Shown: positions 36,545-45,618, numbered from the stretch's first letter. The stretch: DNA of 47,501 bases from a virus (IMGVR_UViG_3300001915_000002:1-47501), one strand, 5' to 3'. The notes: generated by a model from the sequence alone, not told the origin. Made by a program: numbers and translations.

Positions 36545-38877
36545 TAGCCTCGCCTACCCAACTTCTGCTGTCCCTTGTTAACCAGGCGCGCAATGCCTGT
36601 CTCATCAATCTGCACTGACCAACCACTCAAAGCGGCAGCAACAGCTTCGCTCAACCCATTGTCCACGCTACCGGCAATGTCTAGCTGTGATGTACCAACA
36701 GCAGCGATATCCTGGCCAGTCATGGTGATGTCGCCCTGAAGCGTAGGGCTTGTGAAACTATTCCCAATGTCCGTAGTCATGGCGCCGAGCGTCTTCTGAA
36801 CGTCGCCATAACCATCCTTCAAACCGATAACCAACGACTTCATGATCAACTGACCATTCTTGATCAACAGCTTAGCATCTGTAGAAGGCGGACCCTTCCA
36901 CTGAGGAATCAAACTTGTTACGGAACCCAGGATGCTAATGATGCTCGGGATCGCCGAACGAATTCCCGACACCAAACCACTGATGATCTCACGACCTGCA
37001 CTCAGTAGCCATGACCCTGCGCCATAGAAGAACGCAATCACACGGTTCTTGATGCTCATAACAGTCATCTGCACTGTGAGCCAAGCGCCCGAGATACCCT
37101 GACCCAAACCGTTGATAATGTTACGGCCCGTCTCCAACAACCAATTTCCGGCACCAACGAAGAAGCCCTTGATGCGTCCAGGAATGCTCTGGAAGAATGT
37201 CACGACGTTCGTGAACGCTGTCGTCGCTCCGTCACGGATGCCGTTAATGATGGCCTCGCCCTTATCACGAATCCAAGAACCAGCATCTGAGAAGAATGAC
37301 TTCACCTTGTCGGGAATCTCACCCAACCACGTTACAAACTCACCCATCTTCTCGACGGCGCCCTGCTTCAACCCACTGATCAAGTCGCCACCCTTAGTGA
37401 ACAACTTATCAAACCAATCAGGGATGCCGTCAATGAAATCACCGACATTAGCGATAGTCTCAAGCAGACCGTCAAATGCGTGAATTACACCAGTGACGAT
37501 GTCAATTACCATCTGGAAACTAGCGATGAGTACGTCAAATGACTTACCATCTACCAAATCACCAACAGCGTCAGCAAACTTCTCAAACGATGTGGTGATA
37601 CTTTCAATAGTTTCCGGCGGGATTTCGTCGATAGCCTTACCTAGGCGCTCGAAGATCTTACCAAACGCGGCACCCAGGCGCTCCCAATCGATCTTCAAAA
37701 AGAATGATGACAGGGAGTCAAAGAACTTGTTCATACCAGGGGCGGCACCGTTGAAGAACTTCAAGGAGTTACGCAACAATGCCGTGAAAAGACCTGTCAA
37801 TGAGTACAGGGTAGTGTGAAGGTTATCAAGGCCCTTCTTCAACGAGCCATCAGCAACGCTCTGATCAAAGAAACCCTTGAACTTGAATAGAACATCGCTC
37901 AAGGTCTGGCCCATGACCTTCAAGGCATCTGTTACTGCGGTAGCCTTCAAAAAGGATGTCAAGAATGAGGACACGCCCGGCTGCAACTCAGACAAGAAAT
38001 CCTTCACACCACCAAGCGCGGTCTTCAGGTTATCCATGTTCTCCTTGGCAGTGAGCGTCTTCGAAATCTCATTGATGAAGTTGCTCGTTGCCTCAGCCGC
38101 CTGGTTCAACCCATCCGACAGGATAGGCATTAGCTTCTGCAAAGACTGTACAGCAGGCTTAAGACCCTTTTCGAACGTGTTCGACAAACGGGCCTTCAGC
38201 GCGTCAAATTCCTTACCTAGCGGCTGAAATGCCTTCTTAAGACCATCAAAACCCAAGATCAGGGCAGCAATAGGTGCGCCAAGACCAACGATCAAGGCAG
38301 GGAGACCACCGATGGCGGCAGCGATAATACCTACCAAGTAGGTGATAGCGCCAGCAGCAAGCATCAACAAAGGAACCCAGATCGTCAACTGAATGATCAG
38401 GGCTGAAATTGAGCTACCGAATGACCTAGCGCCGTCAGCAAGTTCTGAACCCATCTTAGAGCCCAACTCACCCAACTGACCCGCGGCACGCTGCGCAAAG
38501 GACCCTAGCGTTGAGAAGAAAGACGATAGACGGGATACGCGCCTGCCCGTGCTATCGCTGTCATCGCCAACGTCCTTCAGCTTTCGGGCAGTCTTGCCAA
38601 GCTCCTCTCCGGCCTTCTTTACGTCATCACCAAGTGTAGTGATGCCGCTGTTCTTGTCGATCTTGACATTGACCTCTTCATCCTGGATGGACTTAAGGGA
38701 TGCCTTGACCTCTTCAATCTGAGCGTGAAACTTCTCAAGGTCGAGGACAACCTCGACCTCAGCTTCCAGGCGCTCAATCTCCCTTAGTTCCTTCTCGACT
38801 TCCCGACGGAAATTGTCAAGGTCCGGAACTACACGTACGGAGACGCGACCAACTTCAGTACCACCAGCACCAGCCAT
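36544..38877 (-). CDS. Tape measure protein (777 aa)
   Basis: Sets tail length. Follows the chaperone pair; N-terminal coiled coil, a block of membrane-like helices at about residues 170-220 (LIIQLTIWVPLLMLAAGAIT), then repeated Gly-Ala-Gly-Ser-Trp modules (SDAGSWIRDKG, GAGNWLLETG, GAGSWLLSAG) near 560-690, probably lytic-transport related. GGAGG precedes the ATG. Confidence 0.95.
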   Translation of the reverse strand: MAGAGGTEVGRVSVRVVPDLDNFRREVEKELREIERLEAEVEVVLDLEKFHAQIEEVKASLKSIQDEEVNVKIDKNSGITTLGDDVKKAGEELGKTARKLKDVGDDSDSTGRRVSRLSSFFSTLGSFAQRAAGQLGELGSKMGSELADGARSFGSSISALIIQLTIWVPLLMLAAGAITYLVGIIAAAIGGLPALIVGLGAPIAALILGFDGLKKAFQPLGKEFDALKARLSNTFEKGLKPAVQSLQKLMPILSDGLNQAAEATSNFINEISKTLTAKENMDNLKTALGGVKDFLSELQPGVSSFLTSFLKATAVTDALKVMGQTLSDVLFKFKGFFDQSVADGSLKKGLDNLHTTLYSLTGLFTALLRNSLKFFNGAAPGMNKFFDSLSSFFLKIDWERLGAAFGKIFERLGKAIDEIPPETIESITTSFEKFADAVGDLVDGKSFDVLIASFQMVIDIVTGVIHAFDGLLETIANVGDFIDGIPDWFDKLFTKGGDLISGLKQGAVEKMGEFVTWLGEIPDKVKSFFSDAGSWIRDKGEAIINGIRDGATTAFTNVVTFFQSIPGRIKGFFVGAGNWLLETGRNIINGLGQGISGAWLTVQMTVMSIKNRVIAFFYGAGSWLLSAGREIISGLVSGIRSAIPSIISILGSVTSLIPQWKGPPSTDAKLLIKNGQLIMKSLVIGLKDGYGDVQKTLGAMTTDIGNSFTSPTLQGDITMTGQDIAAVGTSQLDIAGSVDNGLSEAVAAALSGWSVQIDETGIARLVNKGQQKLGRRG

Positions 38878-38878
38878 G

Positions 38879-39250
38879 TCACGCCTCCTTCGTCAATTCT
38901 GTCATTTGTGCCTGCACCATCTGTGCGAACGGGTTGTTTGCATTTTCACGCTTACGACGCTCTGCATCGCCCGGACGCGGAACAGGGACGGGTGCCTTGA
39001 CCCTCTTCTTACTATTTACCTTTGCGAACATGTAGTTCGAGACCTGCAACGAATCTACCAACGCCGCCAAAAGGTGAGTGTTAATGTCCCATCCCAAATA
39101 CTCCTTACCGCCTTGAACAGCAGCCACGGTACGGGATGTGTGAGGAAGGTTACGCGCAAGGATGGCAGCCTCCCCGATAGGAAGACTGCCATCAAACTTG
39201 AAAACGTCTGTGACGCGCAGCCCATAGTACTCTCGGAAGTCCGCGAACAT
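38879..39250 (-). CDS. Tail assembly chaperone, frameshift part (123 aa as own frame)
   Basis: Normally made only as the -1 extension of the gene at 39271; the upstream frame reads KLIREHPEEMFADFREYYGL through the ATG, so the ATG is not the real start. C-terminal part is basic with NPFAQMVQAQMTEL. Works with the tape measure. Confidence 0.88.
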   Translation of the reverse strand: MFADFREYYGLRVTDVFKFDGSLPIGEAAILARNLPHTSRTVAAVQGGKEYLGWDINTHLLAALVDSLQVSNYMFAKVNSKKRVKAPVPVPRPGDAERRKRENANNPFAQMVQAQMTELTKEA

Positions 39251-39270
39251 CTCCTCAGGATGCTCGCGGA

Positions 39271-39648
39271 TTAGCTTTCCGAGGACGAGGCTTCCCCCAA
39301 GTTCACGTGCTCAAAATAGGCTGTGAACACATTCATCGCAACAACCAAGTCATTACGAATACTCTCCACCAACCTGAACACGTTCTCGTCACCCACCAAC
39401 TCCAAAATCTCAATGACCACAGGGTGAATGGCCTTGACGTCCTCGGGTGTATATTCGTGATCATCACCAAAATCGAACGCCTTAGCAAGCTCAATCACAC
39501 GATCACGTGCCTCGGGAGCGATGCGCATCGGGTTGAACAGGCGAACGATCTCACCGTCCACACGAATCTCAAACGATTCGTACAATTCCTCGGCGGCCTT
39601 CTGGAACTTAGTCAGGTCCACGATCTTCTTGTTCTTTGTGTTCGTCAT
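39271..39648 (-). CDS. Tail assembly chaperone (125 aa)
   Basis: ATG 39648 has GGAAGG about 5 bases upstream. Helix-rich: VDLTKFQKAAEELYESFEI, then PEARDRVIELAKAFDFGDDHEY. Precedes the frameshift part; the stop TAA at 39271 lies 21 bases after the slippery site. Binds the tape measure during assembly. Confidence 0.9.
   Translation of the reverse strand: MTNTKNKKIVDLTKFQKAAEELYESFEIRVDGEIVRLFNPMRIAPEARDRVIELAKAFDFGDDHEYTPEDVKAIHPVVIEILELVGDENVFRLVESIRNDLVVAMNVFTAYFEHVNLGEASSSES
39292..39298 (-). promoter_or_regulatory. -1 ribosomal frameshift site GGGGGAA
   Basis: Minus strand reading in frame TTG-GGG-GAA; slipping back one base gives an open frame that runs through LIREHPEEMFADFREYY. Fuses the two tail chaperones. 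Confidence 0.8.
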
Positions 39649-39667
39649 CATACCTTCCAAATGAAAT

Positions 39668-39706
39668 ATGCCCATACAGACCCACTCAGGGCCTATATGG
39701 GCATAC
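39668..39706 (-). terminator. Hairpin after the major tail gene
   Basis: TATGCCCATA and TATGGGCATA arms; minus strand continues with TTTCATTT. It may reduce read-through so that the major tail protein is made in excess of the chaperones. Confidence 0.6.
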
Positions 39707-39721
39707 TACATATGTCAAAGA

Positions 39722-40303
39722 TCAGCTCTCGTCGAAGGCCGCAACCTTAGTCCAAGAGTAGATCGGAGTGCCAGGAAGCTTCAAGAATGTGGCACGCAAC
39801 GGGAAGGCAGCGAACGAGTCCGTAGCCAACTGAATTGCGTCCTCACGACGAATCGATGCACTTGAAGCGTGGAAGGCGACACGGCGCGGTCCATCAACGA
39901 TTACAACCAATAGAGCACGCTCAATGGTCGATGTCGGAGCGTCTGTAACCTCGATTGTTCCGTCACCCGGAAGGGCATCGGTAACGCCGTAGTAGTACGA
40001 CAAGATCTGCTCGTCGAACTGTAGGGCGTTGAAGGTCACGAAGTCACTCGGAGCGGCCGTCACAACCTCACGGAAGGATGCGTTGCTCCACGTACCCTGA
40101 ACCTCACTGTCACCACCATCAAAACCAAACTGCGGCAAGTCGTCACGAGACGTGTGACCGGCACTGGTCCAACCAGGGAAGTGAGTATCATCCATAGCGG
40201 TATACGAAGTAATCAACGCATCCGAAGGACGCGCAGTACCAGGTGCCGCGAAGAAGATGAATCCTGTTCCCGGGGTAATGACCGCACTATCTACGTGTGG
40301 CAT
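39722..40303 (-). CDS. Major tail protein (193 aa)
   Basis: Fits size and place of the siphovirus tail tube subunit: after the connector genes and before the chaperones, followed by a hairpin. Beta-rich, e.g. ERALLVVIVDGPRRVAFHAS and FPLRATFLKLPGTPIYSW, as in actinophage tube proteins. Confidence 0.88.
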   Translation of the reverse strand: MPHVDSAVITPGTGFIFFAAPGTARPSDALITSYTAMDDTHFPGWTSAGHTSRDDLPQFGFDGGDSEVQGTWSNASFREVVTAAPSDFVTFNALQFDEQILSYYYGVTDALPGDGTIEVTDAPTSTIERALLVVIVDGPRRVAFHASSASIRREDAIQLATDSFAAFPLRATFLKLPGTPIYSWTKVAAFDES

Positions 40304-40316
40304 GTTTCTTTACTCC

Positions 40317-40736
40317 TTAGGAGATGGGAAGTGGTCGGAACCCGAACTGAATCAGGCTCTGAACGCGCCATGTGTTATCATATGGCGAGTCGAACTGTGT
40401 AATTCCAAAGGTCTGCCTGTATGAGTGCAGATAGCCAACGCCAGGTACGACAGTTTGGTTCTCAACAGCATCCCACAAAACGATCTGAGCCTTCTTTAGA
40501 AGATCCTCAGTGTCCTCGTAGCACACATCACCGTACGAGGTAATCTCAACCGTGCCACGGTCAAGAAGCTTCGGGTTCACGGGGTAACCACCCGCGCGAC
40601 GCACATTCAAGATAGGAAACTCACGGTCCGTGTTCACGGGAATCCACGATGTCACCTGTACATCCGGGAACGCTTCACGCAGCAGGGGAATGATGATGCT
40701 CTGGACGCGAGGCATTTCATGCATATCGCTTACCAT
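40317..40736 (-). CDS. Tail terminator (139 aa)
   Basis: GAGGGGG precedes ATG 40736, which shares its A with the previous stop. PRVQSIIIPLLREAFPDVQV and FPILNVRRAGG match the lambda gpU-type neck proteins seen between connector and tube genes. Caps the tail tube. Confidence 0.75.
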   Translation of the reverse strand: MVSDMHEMPRVQSIIIPLLREAFPDVQVTSWIPVNTDREFPILNVRRAGGYPVNPKLLDRGTVEITSYGDVCYEDTEDLLKKAQIVLWDAVENQTVVPGVGYLHSYRQTFGITQFDSPYDNTWRVQSLIQFGFRPLPIS

Positions 40737-41050
40737 CACAACACCCCCTCATGGTACCAATCAATGAACAAATGTAGACCACGTACGAACTGACGATTCA
40801 GACCGCGCGCCTGTGATCCCAAGTAATGTCCGAATTCAATTGAGAGGGCTGCTTCATCAACTAGTGACACGAATGTATCAACTGTTCCACGTGACACTTC
40901 AATATGAGCAGCACCCGTGCGGCGATGCGGAGCCAAGCGTCCTTCGGCGATTTGTCCGATCTCGCGACCTACATCGTAAACTGCGCCACGAACACCAGGC
41001 ATGTGAGAGATCTTCTTGTTGAGCTGCTTTTCCTTCATCAAGTCGATCAT
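40736..41050 (-). CDS. Head-tail connector/neck protein (104 aa)
   Basis: DVGREIGQIAEGRLAPHRRTGAAHIEV and SIEFGHY, GLHLFIDWY are features of the small HK97 gp10-type connector proteins of actinophages. Coupled by 4-base overlap on both sides. Confidence 0.7.
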   Translation of the reverse strand: MIDLMKEKQLNKKISHMPGVRGAVYDVGREIGQIAEGRLAPHRRTGAAHIEVSRGTVDTFVSLVDEAALSIEFGHYLGSQARGLNRQFVRGLHLFIDWYHEGVL

Positions 41051-41406
41051 GTGCGCCTCAACGTGTAATCCATGTGCTTGGTGTTATCACTTCCGTTGAA
41101 GTGCTTAGCACGACCAATAACACTCCACATCAACCCGCGCCATTCAACCTTGGCTTCAAACCCAATTTCACGGGTGTAGGAACGCGGAGGACGCAAGCGA
41201 TACACCTGTTCAGTATCGTATCCCTCTTCATCCTGCTCCGCGCGCCTAGCCGACGTTCCGCTCTGCGCAGCCACCTGCACGGCACAATTCGCGATCGTCT
41301 CGACATCCGTGCCGGAGGCTCGATACATAGGATTACCGTCAGGCGATGTCCAGCGCTCTTCGTGATGAACAATGACCGTCTCACGGCCGTGGTCTAGAAG
41401 GCTCAC
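41047..41406 (-). CDS. Head-tail stopper (119 aa)
   Basis: I use GTG 41406 with the GTGA overlap; ATG 41424 and a longer start at 41445 are possible. Beta-rich second half (RSYTREIGFEAKVEWRGLMW) fits stopper proteins. Located right after the head adaptor. Confidence 0.65.
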   Translation of the reverse strand: MSLLDHGRETVIVHHEERWTSPDGNPMYRASGTDVETIANCAVQVAAQSGTSARRAEQDEEGYDTEQVYRLRPPRSYTREIGFEAKVEWRGLMWSVIGRAKHFNGSDNTKHMDYTLRRT

Positions 41407-41852
41407 GGGACACGCACCGTCCATCCATAGCTTGGTGGGCACCAATAGTGGGCGTCAGGCTGCCTAGCGCCTCCCTCGACCCTATCGCCGAAAGGGGACA
41501 CAGGCACGATCTGGAACATGCCCCCACCGCCAAACAACCAATCCCATTCAATAGGAAGCAATTCCAAGTAACCGTTAGCGCCCTCAGTACTACGTGTATA
41601 CGAATAGTTACCGTCAGTTTCAGAGACGTAAGCGTCGGGGTTACGAAGGACACGTACGACCGCATTTACTTCGATCATGATGACAAGGCGCTCAGGGATA
41701 TCCCCTGCGGTCACCTTAGCGTCGAGATCGGGAATGCGGAGCTTGATAATGGTTTCGACATCTTCTAGAAGCTCAGTGACCTGAGCCTCCTCTTCGGGGG
41801 AAAGGTCACGGCCTAGACGCGTCTCCACATCTGATGGGGTAGCGTACGCCAT
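41403..41852 (-). CDS. Head-tail adaptor (149 aa)
   Basis: Begins AYATPSDVETRLGRDLSPEE and continues with helices (EAQVTELLEDVETIIKLRIPD), the common form of the gp6/gp15-type adaptor that docks to the portal. First connector after the inserted Stealth-like gene. Confidence 0.85.
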   Translation of the reverse strand: MAYATPSDVETRLGRDLSPEEEAQVTELLEDVETIIKLRIPDLDAKVTAGDIPERLVIMIEVNAVVRVLRNPDAYVSETDGNYSYTRSTEGANGYLELLPIEWDWLFGGGGMFQIVPVSPFGDRVEGGARQPDAHYWCPPSYGWTVRVP

Positions 41853-41858
41853 GTTGCC

Positions 41859-42566
41859 TCACTTCTCGTAGCGGCACTTCTCTGGGAAGCGCTCACGAAT
41901 ATAGTCACCGATCATGCCGTACTGAAAGCTACGGTCTGAGGTTGACAGAAAGTCTCGTCGAGAAAGATCCGAAGGTAGTTCGTAAAGTTCGTGGACCTTC
42001 ACGTCTTCTCGGTATGACTCCCCACCCCAATTGTAGATGTTGCCTGCCAATGTTACTTGGTGCAACCATGCGCCGTTAGGAGCGGGAGACTCAAAATCTG
42101 TGAACACCTGCACCAATTGATCCTTGGGGATGACACAAGGAATGTGCAGTTGATAGTTGATTGTTGACAATCCACGCTCCATCAAGATGTTACGTGTAGT
42201 CACCATGCTCTTACGAAACGAGTCGCCTAGGGAGCGACAGTTGTCGATGGCGTGGTTGAGGTTGCCCCAATTCAAGATTGGCATACGTTCAAAGCGCTGC
42301 ATGATGAAGTGATCGTCATTGAACAAATAGAACGTGTCGCTTACGTCAGGGTGCGTGTACGCGGCCATTTGATTGCGCAAGGAGTTCGGGTGCTTTTGTC
42401 CCGCGACTTGTGTCACAGGGATGTGAATCACGTTCTGAACCCATGATGGCTTATAGCCTGCAAAGAACACACGATCGTGGCGAAGGTTCTCGCTCAATGA
42501 ACGAAGAGAGTGTCGCAACTCCTCGTTGCGTTCCTCTTCCTTCACGATATACACTACATCCGCCAC
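41859..42566 (-). CDS. Stealth-like sugar-phosphate or glycosyl transferase (235 aa)
   Basis: VVYIVKEEERNEELRHSLRSL and FYLFNDDHFIMQRFERMP match the conserved blocks of the Stealth family (CR1 and CR2, with the catalytic-type Asn-Asp-Asp). Members transfer sugar-phosphates or hexoses to capsular and cell-wall glycans. Here it sits between major capsid and connectors, so capsid or tail glycosylation, or host wall change, are possible roles. GTG start with AAGGTG upstream. Confidence 0.8.
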   Translation of the reverse strand: MADVVYIVKEEERNEELRHSLRSLSENLRHDRVFFAGYKPSWVQNVIHIPVTQVAGQKHPNSLRNQMAAYTHPDVSDTFYLFNDDHFIMQRFERMPILNWGNLNHAIDNCRSLGDSFRKSMVTTRNILMERGLSTINYQLHIPCVIPKDQLVQVFTDFESPAPNGAWLHQVTLAGNIYNWGGESYREDVKVHELYELPSDLSRRDFLSTSDRSFQYGMIGDYIRERFPEKCRYEK

Positions 42567-42586
42567 GTCATTTCACCTTTGGATAT

Positions 42587-42619
42587 GGAAAAGGAGGGCC
42601 ACCCGAAGATGACCCTCCC
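42587..42619 (-). terminator. Terminator after the major capsid gene
   Basis: Minus strand GGAGGGTCA and TGGCCCTCC stem (one G-T) followed by TTTTCC. Reduces read-through from the highly expressed capsid gene to the Stealth-like gene. Confidence 0.8.
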
Positions 42620-42631
42620 ATTCACGTTAGA

Positions 42632-43702
42632 TCAGCTCTCTGTCGGAAGCGGGTAGGTCTCGGTAGGAACATCGTCCCCACCAGACTCACCAGCAGGAAC
42701 CGTAGTTCCAGTGACGATTCCGGCAGTGTCAGTCAAGCGCACGAAGGCAGTTGGGTCTACCAACCATCCGAAAGTGGTTTCGATCAACACGGCGACCTGG
42801 TTAGTCTGCCATAGGTTGACCTGAGTACCGTCGGCGGAGTTGATGACACCAGTGTCGGTAACCTTCACGCGAACCTGGTCCGCGTAACCATATACCAAGC
42901 GGCTCCAGTCACCCAAGATAGCACGGGTACCTGAATCCTCACCACGACCAACAACACCACTTACAGCCTTGCCCTGCTCAACAGGAAGACCTGCCAAGGT
43001 ACCAAGACTCTGGTTGGCCAAGTTCAACTGGCCCTGGAAAATCAAGTTGCCGTTAGCATCACGCGCTGTCAATACCGGAGGTACGAAGCGAGCGTCAATA
43101 GCCCAAGCGTTCGGCGAAAAGCCACGGTTTACAAGAGTTGCCCACGCGTTCGTTAGGTCAACGTCAAGTGTCTCAGTAGTGGTTGGGTAGTTGATCGCAC
43201 CCGTGCTCTGCTGAATGTAGTGGTTGTTCGCAATACCCAACAACGAATCACCGTTGTCAGGGCGCTTACCGTGGAAAACGGCCAAGTCAATACCACGAGA
43301 GATAGCACGAGCCATCTGAGGCCCTACGCTGCTCCACAGACCGTTCACGTTGGCACGAGCGAACTCCTCAGAAGCAGTTACGATCGTAGCCATCTTGATC
43401 GGCGCGAAGCTTGTGCTCTCCCACGCGATACCGCTCACTGGCTTGCGGTAACCCTCACGGTCCTGTGGGCGCGTACCCACACCGACCTGGCCTACCTCAG
43501 GCTCAAGCGTGTTCATCGCAATCAGCGTCTCGCCATACCCGACCGGAACCTGACGGCCCAAACGAAGCACCAAACTACCCTCGGTAGCAGTCTCCCAAAG
43601 AAGACCTGCGTTCTCCTTAGGAAGCATGTCGTCGGTCAAATATGCCAAACGCCCCTGGTGACGGTCTTCGCGATTCGGCGAGACCTCATTCTGGAAAGCC
43701 AT
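42632..43702 (-). CDS. Major capsid protein, HK97 fold (356 aa)
   Basis: Order of portal, MuF, scaffold then this gene, plus internal parts MARAISRGIDLAVFHGKRP, NHYIQQSTGAINYP, NRGFSPNAWAIDARFVP and LPVEQGKAVSG, typical for actinophage HK97-like capsids. AAAGGA precedes the ATG. Followed by a terminator. Confidence 0.93.
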   Translation of the reverse strand: MAFQNEVSPNREDRHQGRLAYLTDDMLPKENAGLLWETATEGSLVLRLGRQVPVGYGETLIAMNTLEPEVGQVGVGTRPQDREGYRKPVSGIAWESTSFAPIKMATIVTASEEFARANVNGLWSSVGPQMARAISRGIDLAVFHGKRPDNGDSLLGIANNHYIQQSTGAINYPTTTETLDVDLTNAWATLVNRGFSPNAWAIDARFVPPVLTARDANGNLIFQGQLNLANQSLGTLAGLPVEQGKAVSGVVGRGEDSGTRAILGDWSRLVYGYADQVRVKVTDTGVINSADGTQVNLWQTNQVAVLIETTFGWLVDPTAFVRLTDTAGIVTGTTVPAGESGGDDVPTETYPLPTES

Positions 43703-43719
43703 TTAGCATCCTTTACTAT

Positions 43720-44232
43720 TTACTGACCCCACCCAAGCTTGCCCGACAAGAAATCGCCGAACGTCTCTTCAGGTGTGGAAGGCTTGTCTGTTTCGTTACC
43801 GCGGCCTGCGGAACGATCCGTGGCACGACGCTTCTCGCCGAAACCACCAAATGCTTCTGTGACACTCTTCGCATCAATCTTCAATTCGTCGATGGTACTA
43901 CCACGAAGACGATCTGCAAGCGCATTCGCGGGAGAAGCATCGATACCAAGCGCTTCAAGCGCGGCTTCGAACTTCAAAGATGTCAGCTTAGTGTCCTCCA
44001 ACGTAGCCTCAGCGTTCTTCGCCTTGGTCACTTCGTCGTCATAGGACTTCTGAAGCGTGTCACGGGCTGCCTCGGCCTCACGCAAGCGTGTACGATAGTT
44101 GGCAGCATCGTTGCGGGCGCGAGATAGCTCGCTCTGTGCCCACTCGGGAAGCTGACTCACATCCGAAGCATTCGACTTTACAGTCTCCTGCGTGTTGTTT
44201 TCGGTTGTGCCTTCAGTCTGCTTCTCAGTCAT
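43720..44232 (-). CDS. Scaffolding protein (170 aa)
   Basis: GGAGGTTGAGA precedes ATG 44232. Acidic disordered start, central coiled coil (NYRTRLREAEAARDTLQKSY), then the end helix ETFGDFLSGKLG that binds capsid. Typical position before the major capsid gene. Confidence 0.88.
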   Translation of the reverse strand: MTEKQTEGTTENNTQETVKSNASDVSQLPEWAQSELSRARNDAANYRTRLREAEAARDTLQKSYDDEVTKAKNAEATLEDTKLTSLKFEAALEALGIDASPANALADRLRGSTIDELKIDAKSVTEAFGGFGEKRRATDRSAGRGNETDKPSTPEETFGDFLSGKLGWGQ

Positions 44233-44285
44233 TCTCAACCTCCAGGGTCAATACGCGCGGTCACCAGGATCGCGGAATGTCAACA

Positions 44286-45131
44286 TTACGCTACATTCCG
44301 TCCTAGGTTTGCAGCGTCCTGTTCCAAATTCTTCGAATAAATCAATTCACGCATCTTATTCAAAATGAGGCGTGTGTTAATCTTGCTTTGTCCGACCTTC
44401 AAATCCTTGGCAACAGCCTTGCGCGCACGATCATAAATATCGAACGCCTCCTGCTCCTGTGCCAATGTTGGGTAATTGTCATACTTGTAAACGGGAACGA
44501 CGAGACATGTGCAATCAGGATGCCACTTGTTCATCATTTCACTGAGCTTCTCGGGGCTCTCTTCAAGAAGGGCCTTCTCAAGCCTCTGTGTGTCAAAAGG
44601 CCAACCTCCTGTGTTGGGGTTGACATACACGGGGCCACGTGAGATCATCATGGTACAGAAGGCACACGTGGGCGGGCGTGGGTCGAAACGGGCGAAACCA
44701 CGTACAACATGAGAGGAGTCACTTTGTACAGCCTGAATGAGAGTGCGACGAGCGCCATCTTCAACAACCTTGACAACGCGCGCTACGGACTCCTCAACCA
44801 AGTCCTCAGCAGATCGATTCTCCTGAGCGTGCTGAAAGACAGGGCGCATGGTCTGCCTGTACCACTGCTCAGGGAAGTAGTCATCCTTGAAGACGTCGTG
44901 CCTAACGCTATCACCGGTCTGTGCAGTCCTATTATCATCGTGGAAACGACGTGCAAGTTCAGTTGCCTGATCACGATAGGGCTTCATAACGCGGTAGGTC
45001 GTTTGCATAGCCGCGTCCCAATCACGCGCTGACATGTACCCGCGCATGAACTGCTGGAAGACGTGCAACAACGCCGCAACCATGCGCGCTAGAATGCGTT
45101 GCTTGGCTGCGGCGTACTCGTTGATGTCCAT
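44286..45131 (-). CDS. MuF-like minor capsid protein (281 aa)
   Basis: C-terminal two-thirds match MuF heads: GFARFDPRPPTCAFCTMMISRGPVY, then WHPDCTCLVVPVY with the conserved Cys set. Probably packaged and bound to portal. ATG 45131 has no ribosome site and lies 19 bases after a tRNA end, so it may rely on transcripts made by tRNA processing. Separated from portal by ten tRNAs. Confidence 0.88.
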   Translation of the reverse strand: MDINEYAAAKQRILARMVAALLHVFQQFMRGYMSARDWDAAMQTTYRVMKPYRDQATELARRFHDDNRTAQTGDSVRHDVFKDDYFPEQWYRQTMRPVFQHAQENRSAEDLVEESVARVVKVVEDGARRTLIQAVQSDSSHVVRGFARFDPRPPTCAFCTMMISRGPVYVNPNTGGWPFDTQRLEKALLEESPEKLSEMMNKWHPDCTCLVVPVYKYDNYPTLAQEQEAFDIYDRARKAVAKDLKVGQSKINTRLILNKMRELIYSKNLEQDAANLGRNVA

Positions 45132-45149
45132 GAAATTATACTGTATGTG

Positions 45150-45222
45150 TCGGAATGGCTGGACTCGAACCAGCGACATCTCGCTTCCAAGGCGAGTAGG
45201 CTACCAACTGCCCCACACTCCG
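45150..45222 (-). tRNA. tRNA-Pro (UGG)
   Basis: Acceptor CGGAGTG/CATTCCG, anticodon stem CTCGC/GCGAG, loop CTTGGAA, T arm GCTGG-TTCGAGT-CCAGC. Confidence 0.92.
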
Positions 45223-45289
45223 TTAAACGCCTCGCGCGAAGGTTGACCTTCACCAGACGGAATTACGGCAGTGCCGCAACGCTATAGCG

Positions 45290-45363
45290 TGGAGAACACG
45301 GGTCTCGAACCCGTCACCTCCTGCTTGCAAGGCAGGTGCTCTACCGAAATGAGCTAGATCCCC
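45290..45363 (-). tRNA. tRNA-Ala (UGC)
   Basis: Anticodon stem CCTGC/GCAGG, loop CTTGCAA, T arm ACGGG-TTCGAGA-CCCGT, acceptor GGGGATC/GTTCTCC with one mismatch. Confidence 0.9.
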
Positions 45364-45428
45364 ATACGATGGTTCCTCTGTAGATCATGTGGAGGGGGAG
45401 AAACCAACAAGCCGCCCGCACCACTGAG

Positions 45429-45500
45429 TACTCTGAGAGGGATTTGAACCCCCGACCAACTGGGTGTAGGCCAGTCGCTCTTCCGCTGAGCTACCAGAGT
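45429..45500 (-). tRNA. tRNA-Val (UAC) with C33
   Basis: Acceptor ACTCTGG/TCAGAGT, anticodon stem ACTGG/CCAGT, loop CCTACAC, T arm GGGGG-TTCAAAT-CCCTC. Position 33 is C instead of the near-universal U. All other parts are normal. Confidence 0.88.
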
Positions 45501-45544
45501 AAACGACGCAGGGGTCCGTCCCGCTGGACGGTCTTTACGTCTAG

Positions 45545-45618
45545 TCGTGCCTCCAGGTTTTGAACCTGGCACCTCCCGGATATCAGCCGGACGCTCTAAC
45601 CAAATGAGCTAAGGCACG
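45545..45618 (-). tRNA. tRNA-Ile (GAU)
   Basis: Acceptor CGTGCCT/AGGCACG perfect, loop CTGATAT, T arm CCAGG-TTCAAAA-CCTGG. Confidence 0.9.

Noticed and set aside
45135-45140. TATAAT 3 bases before the MuF start
   Set aside because: No -35 is visible in the tRNA sequence upstream and the distance is too short for a leaderless start; probably chance.
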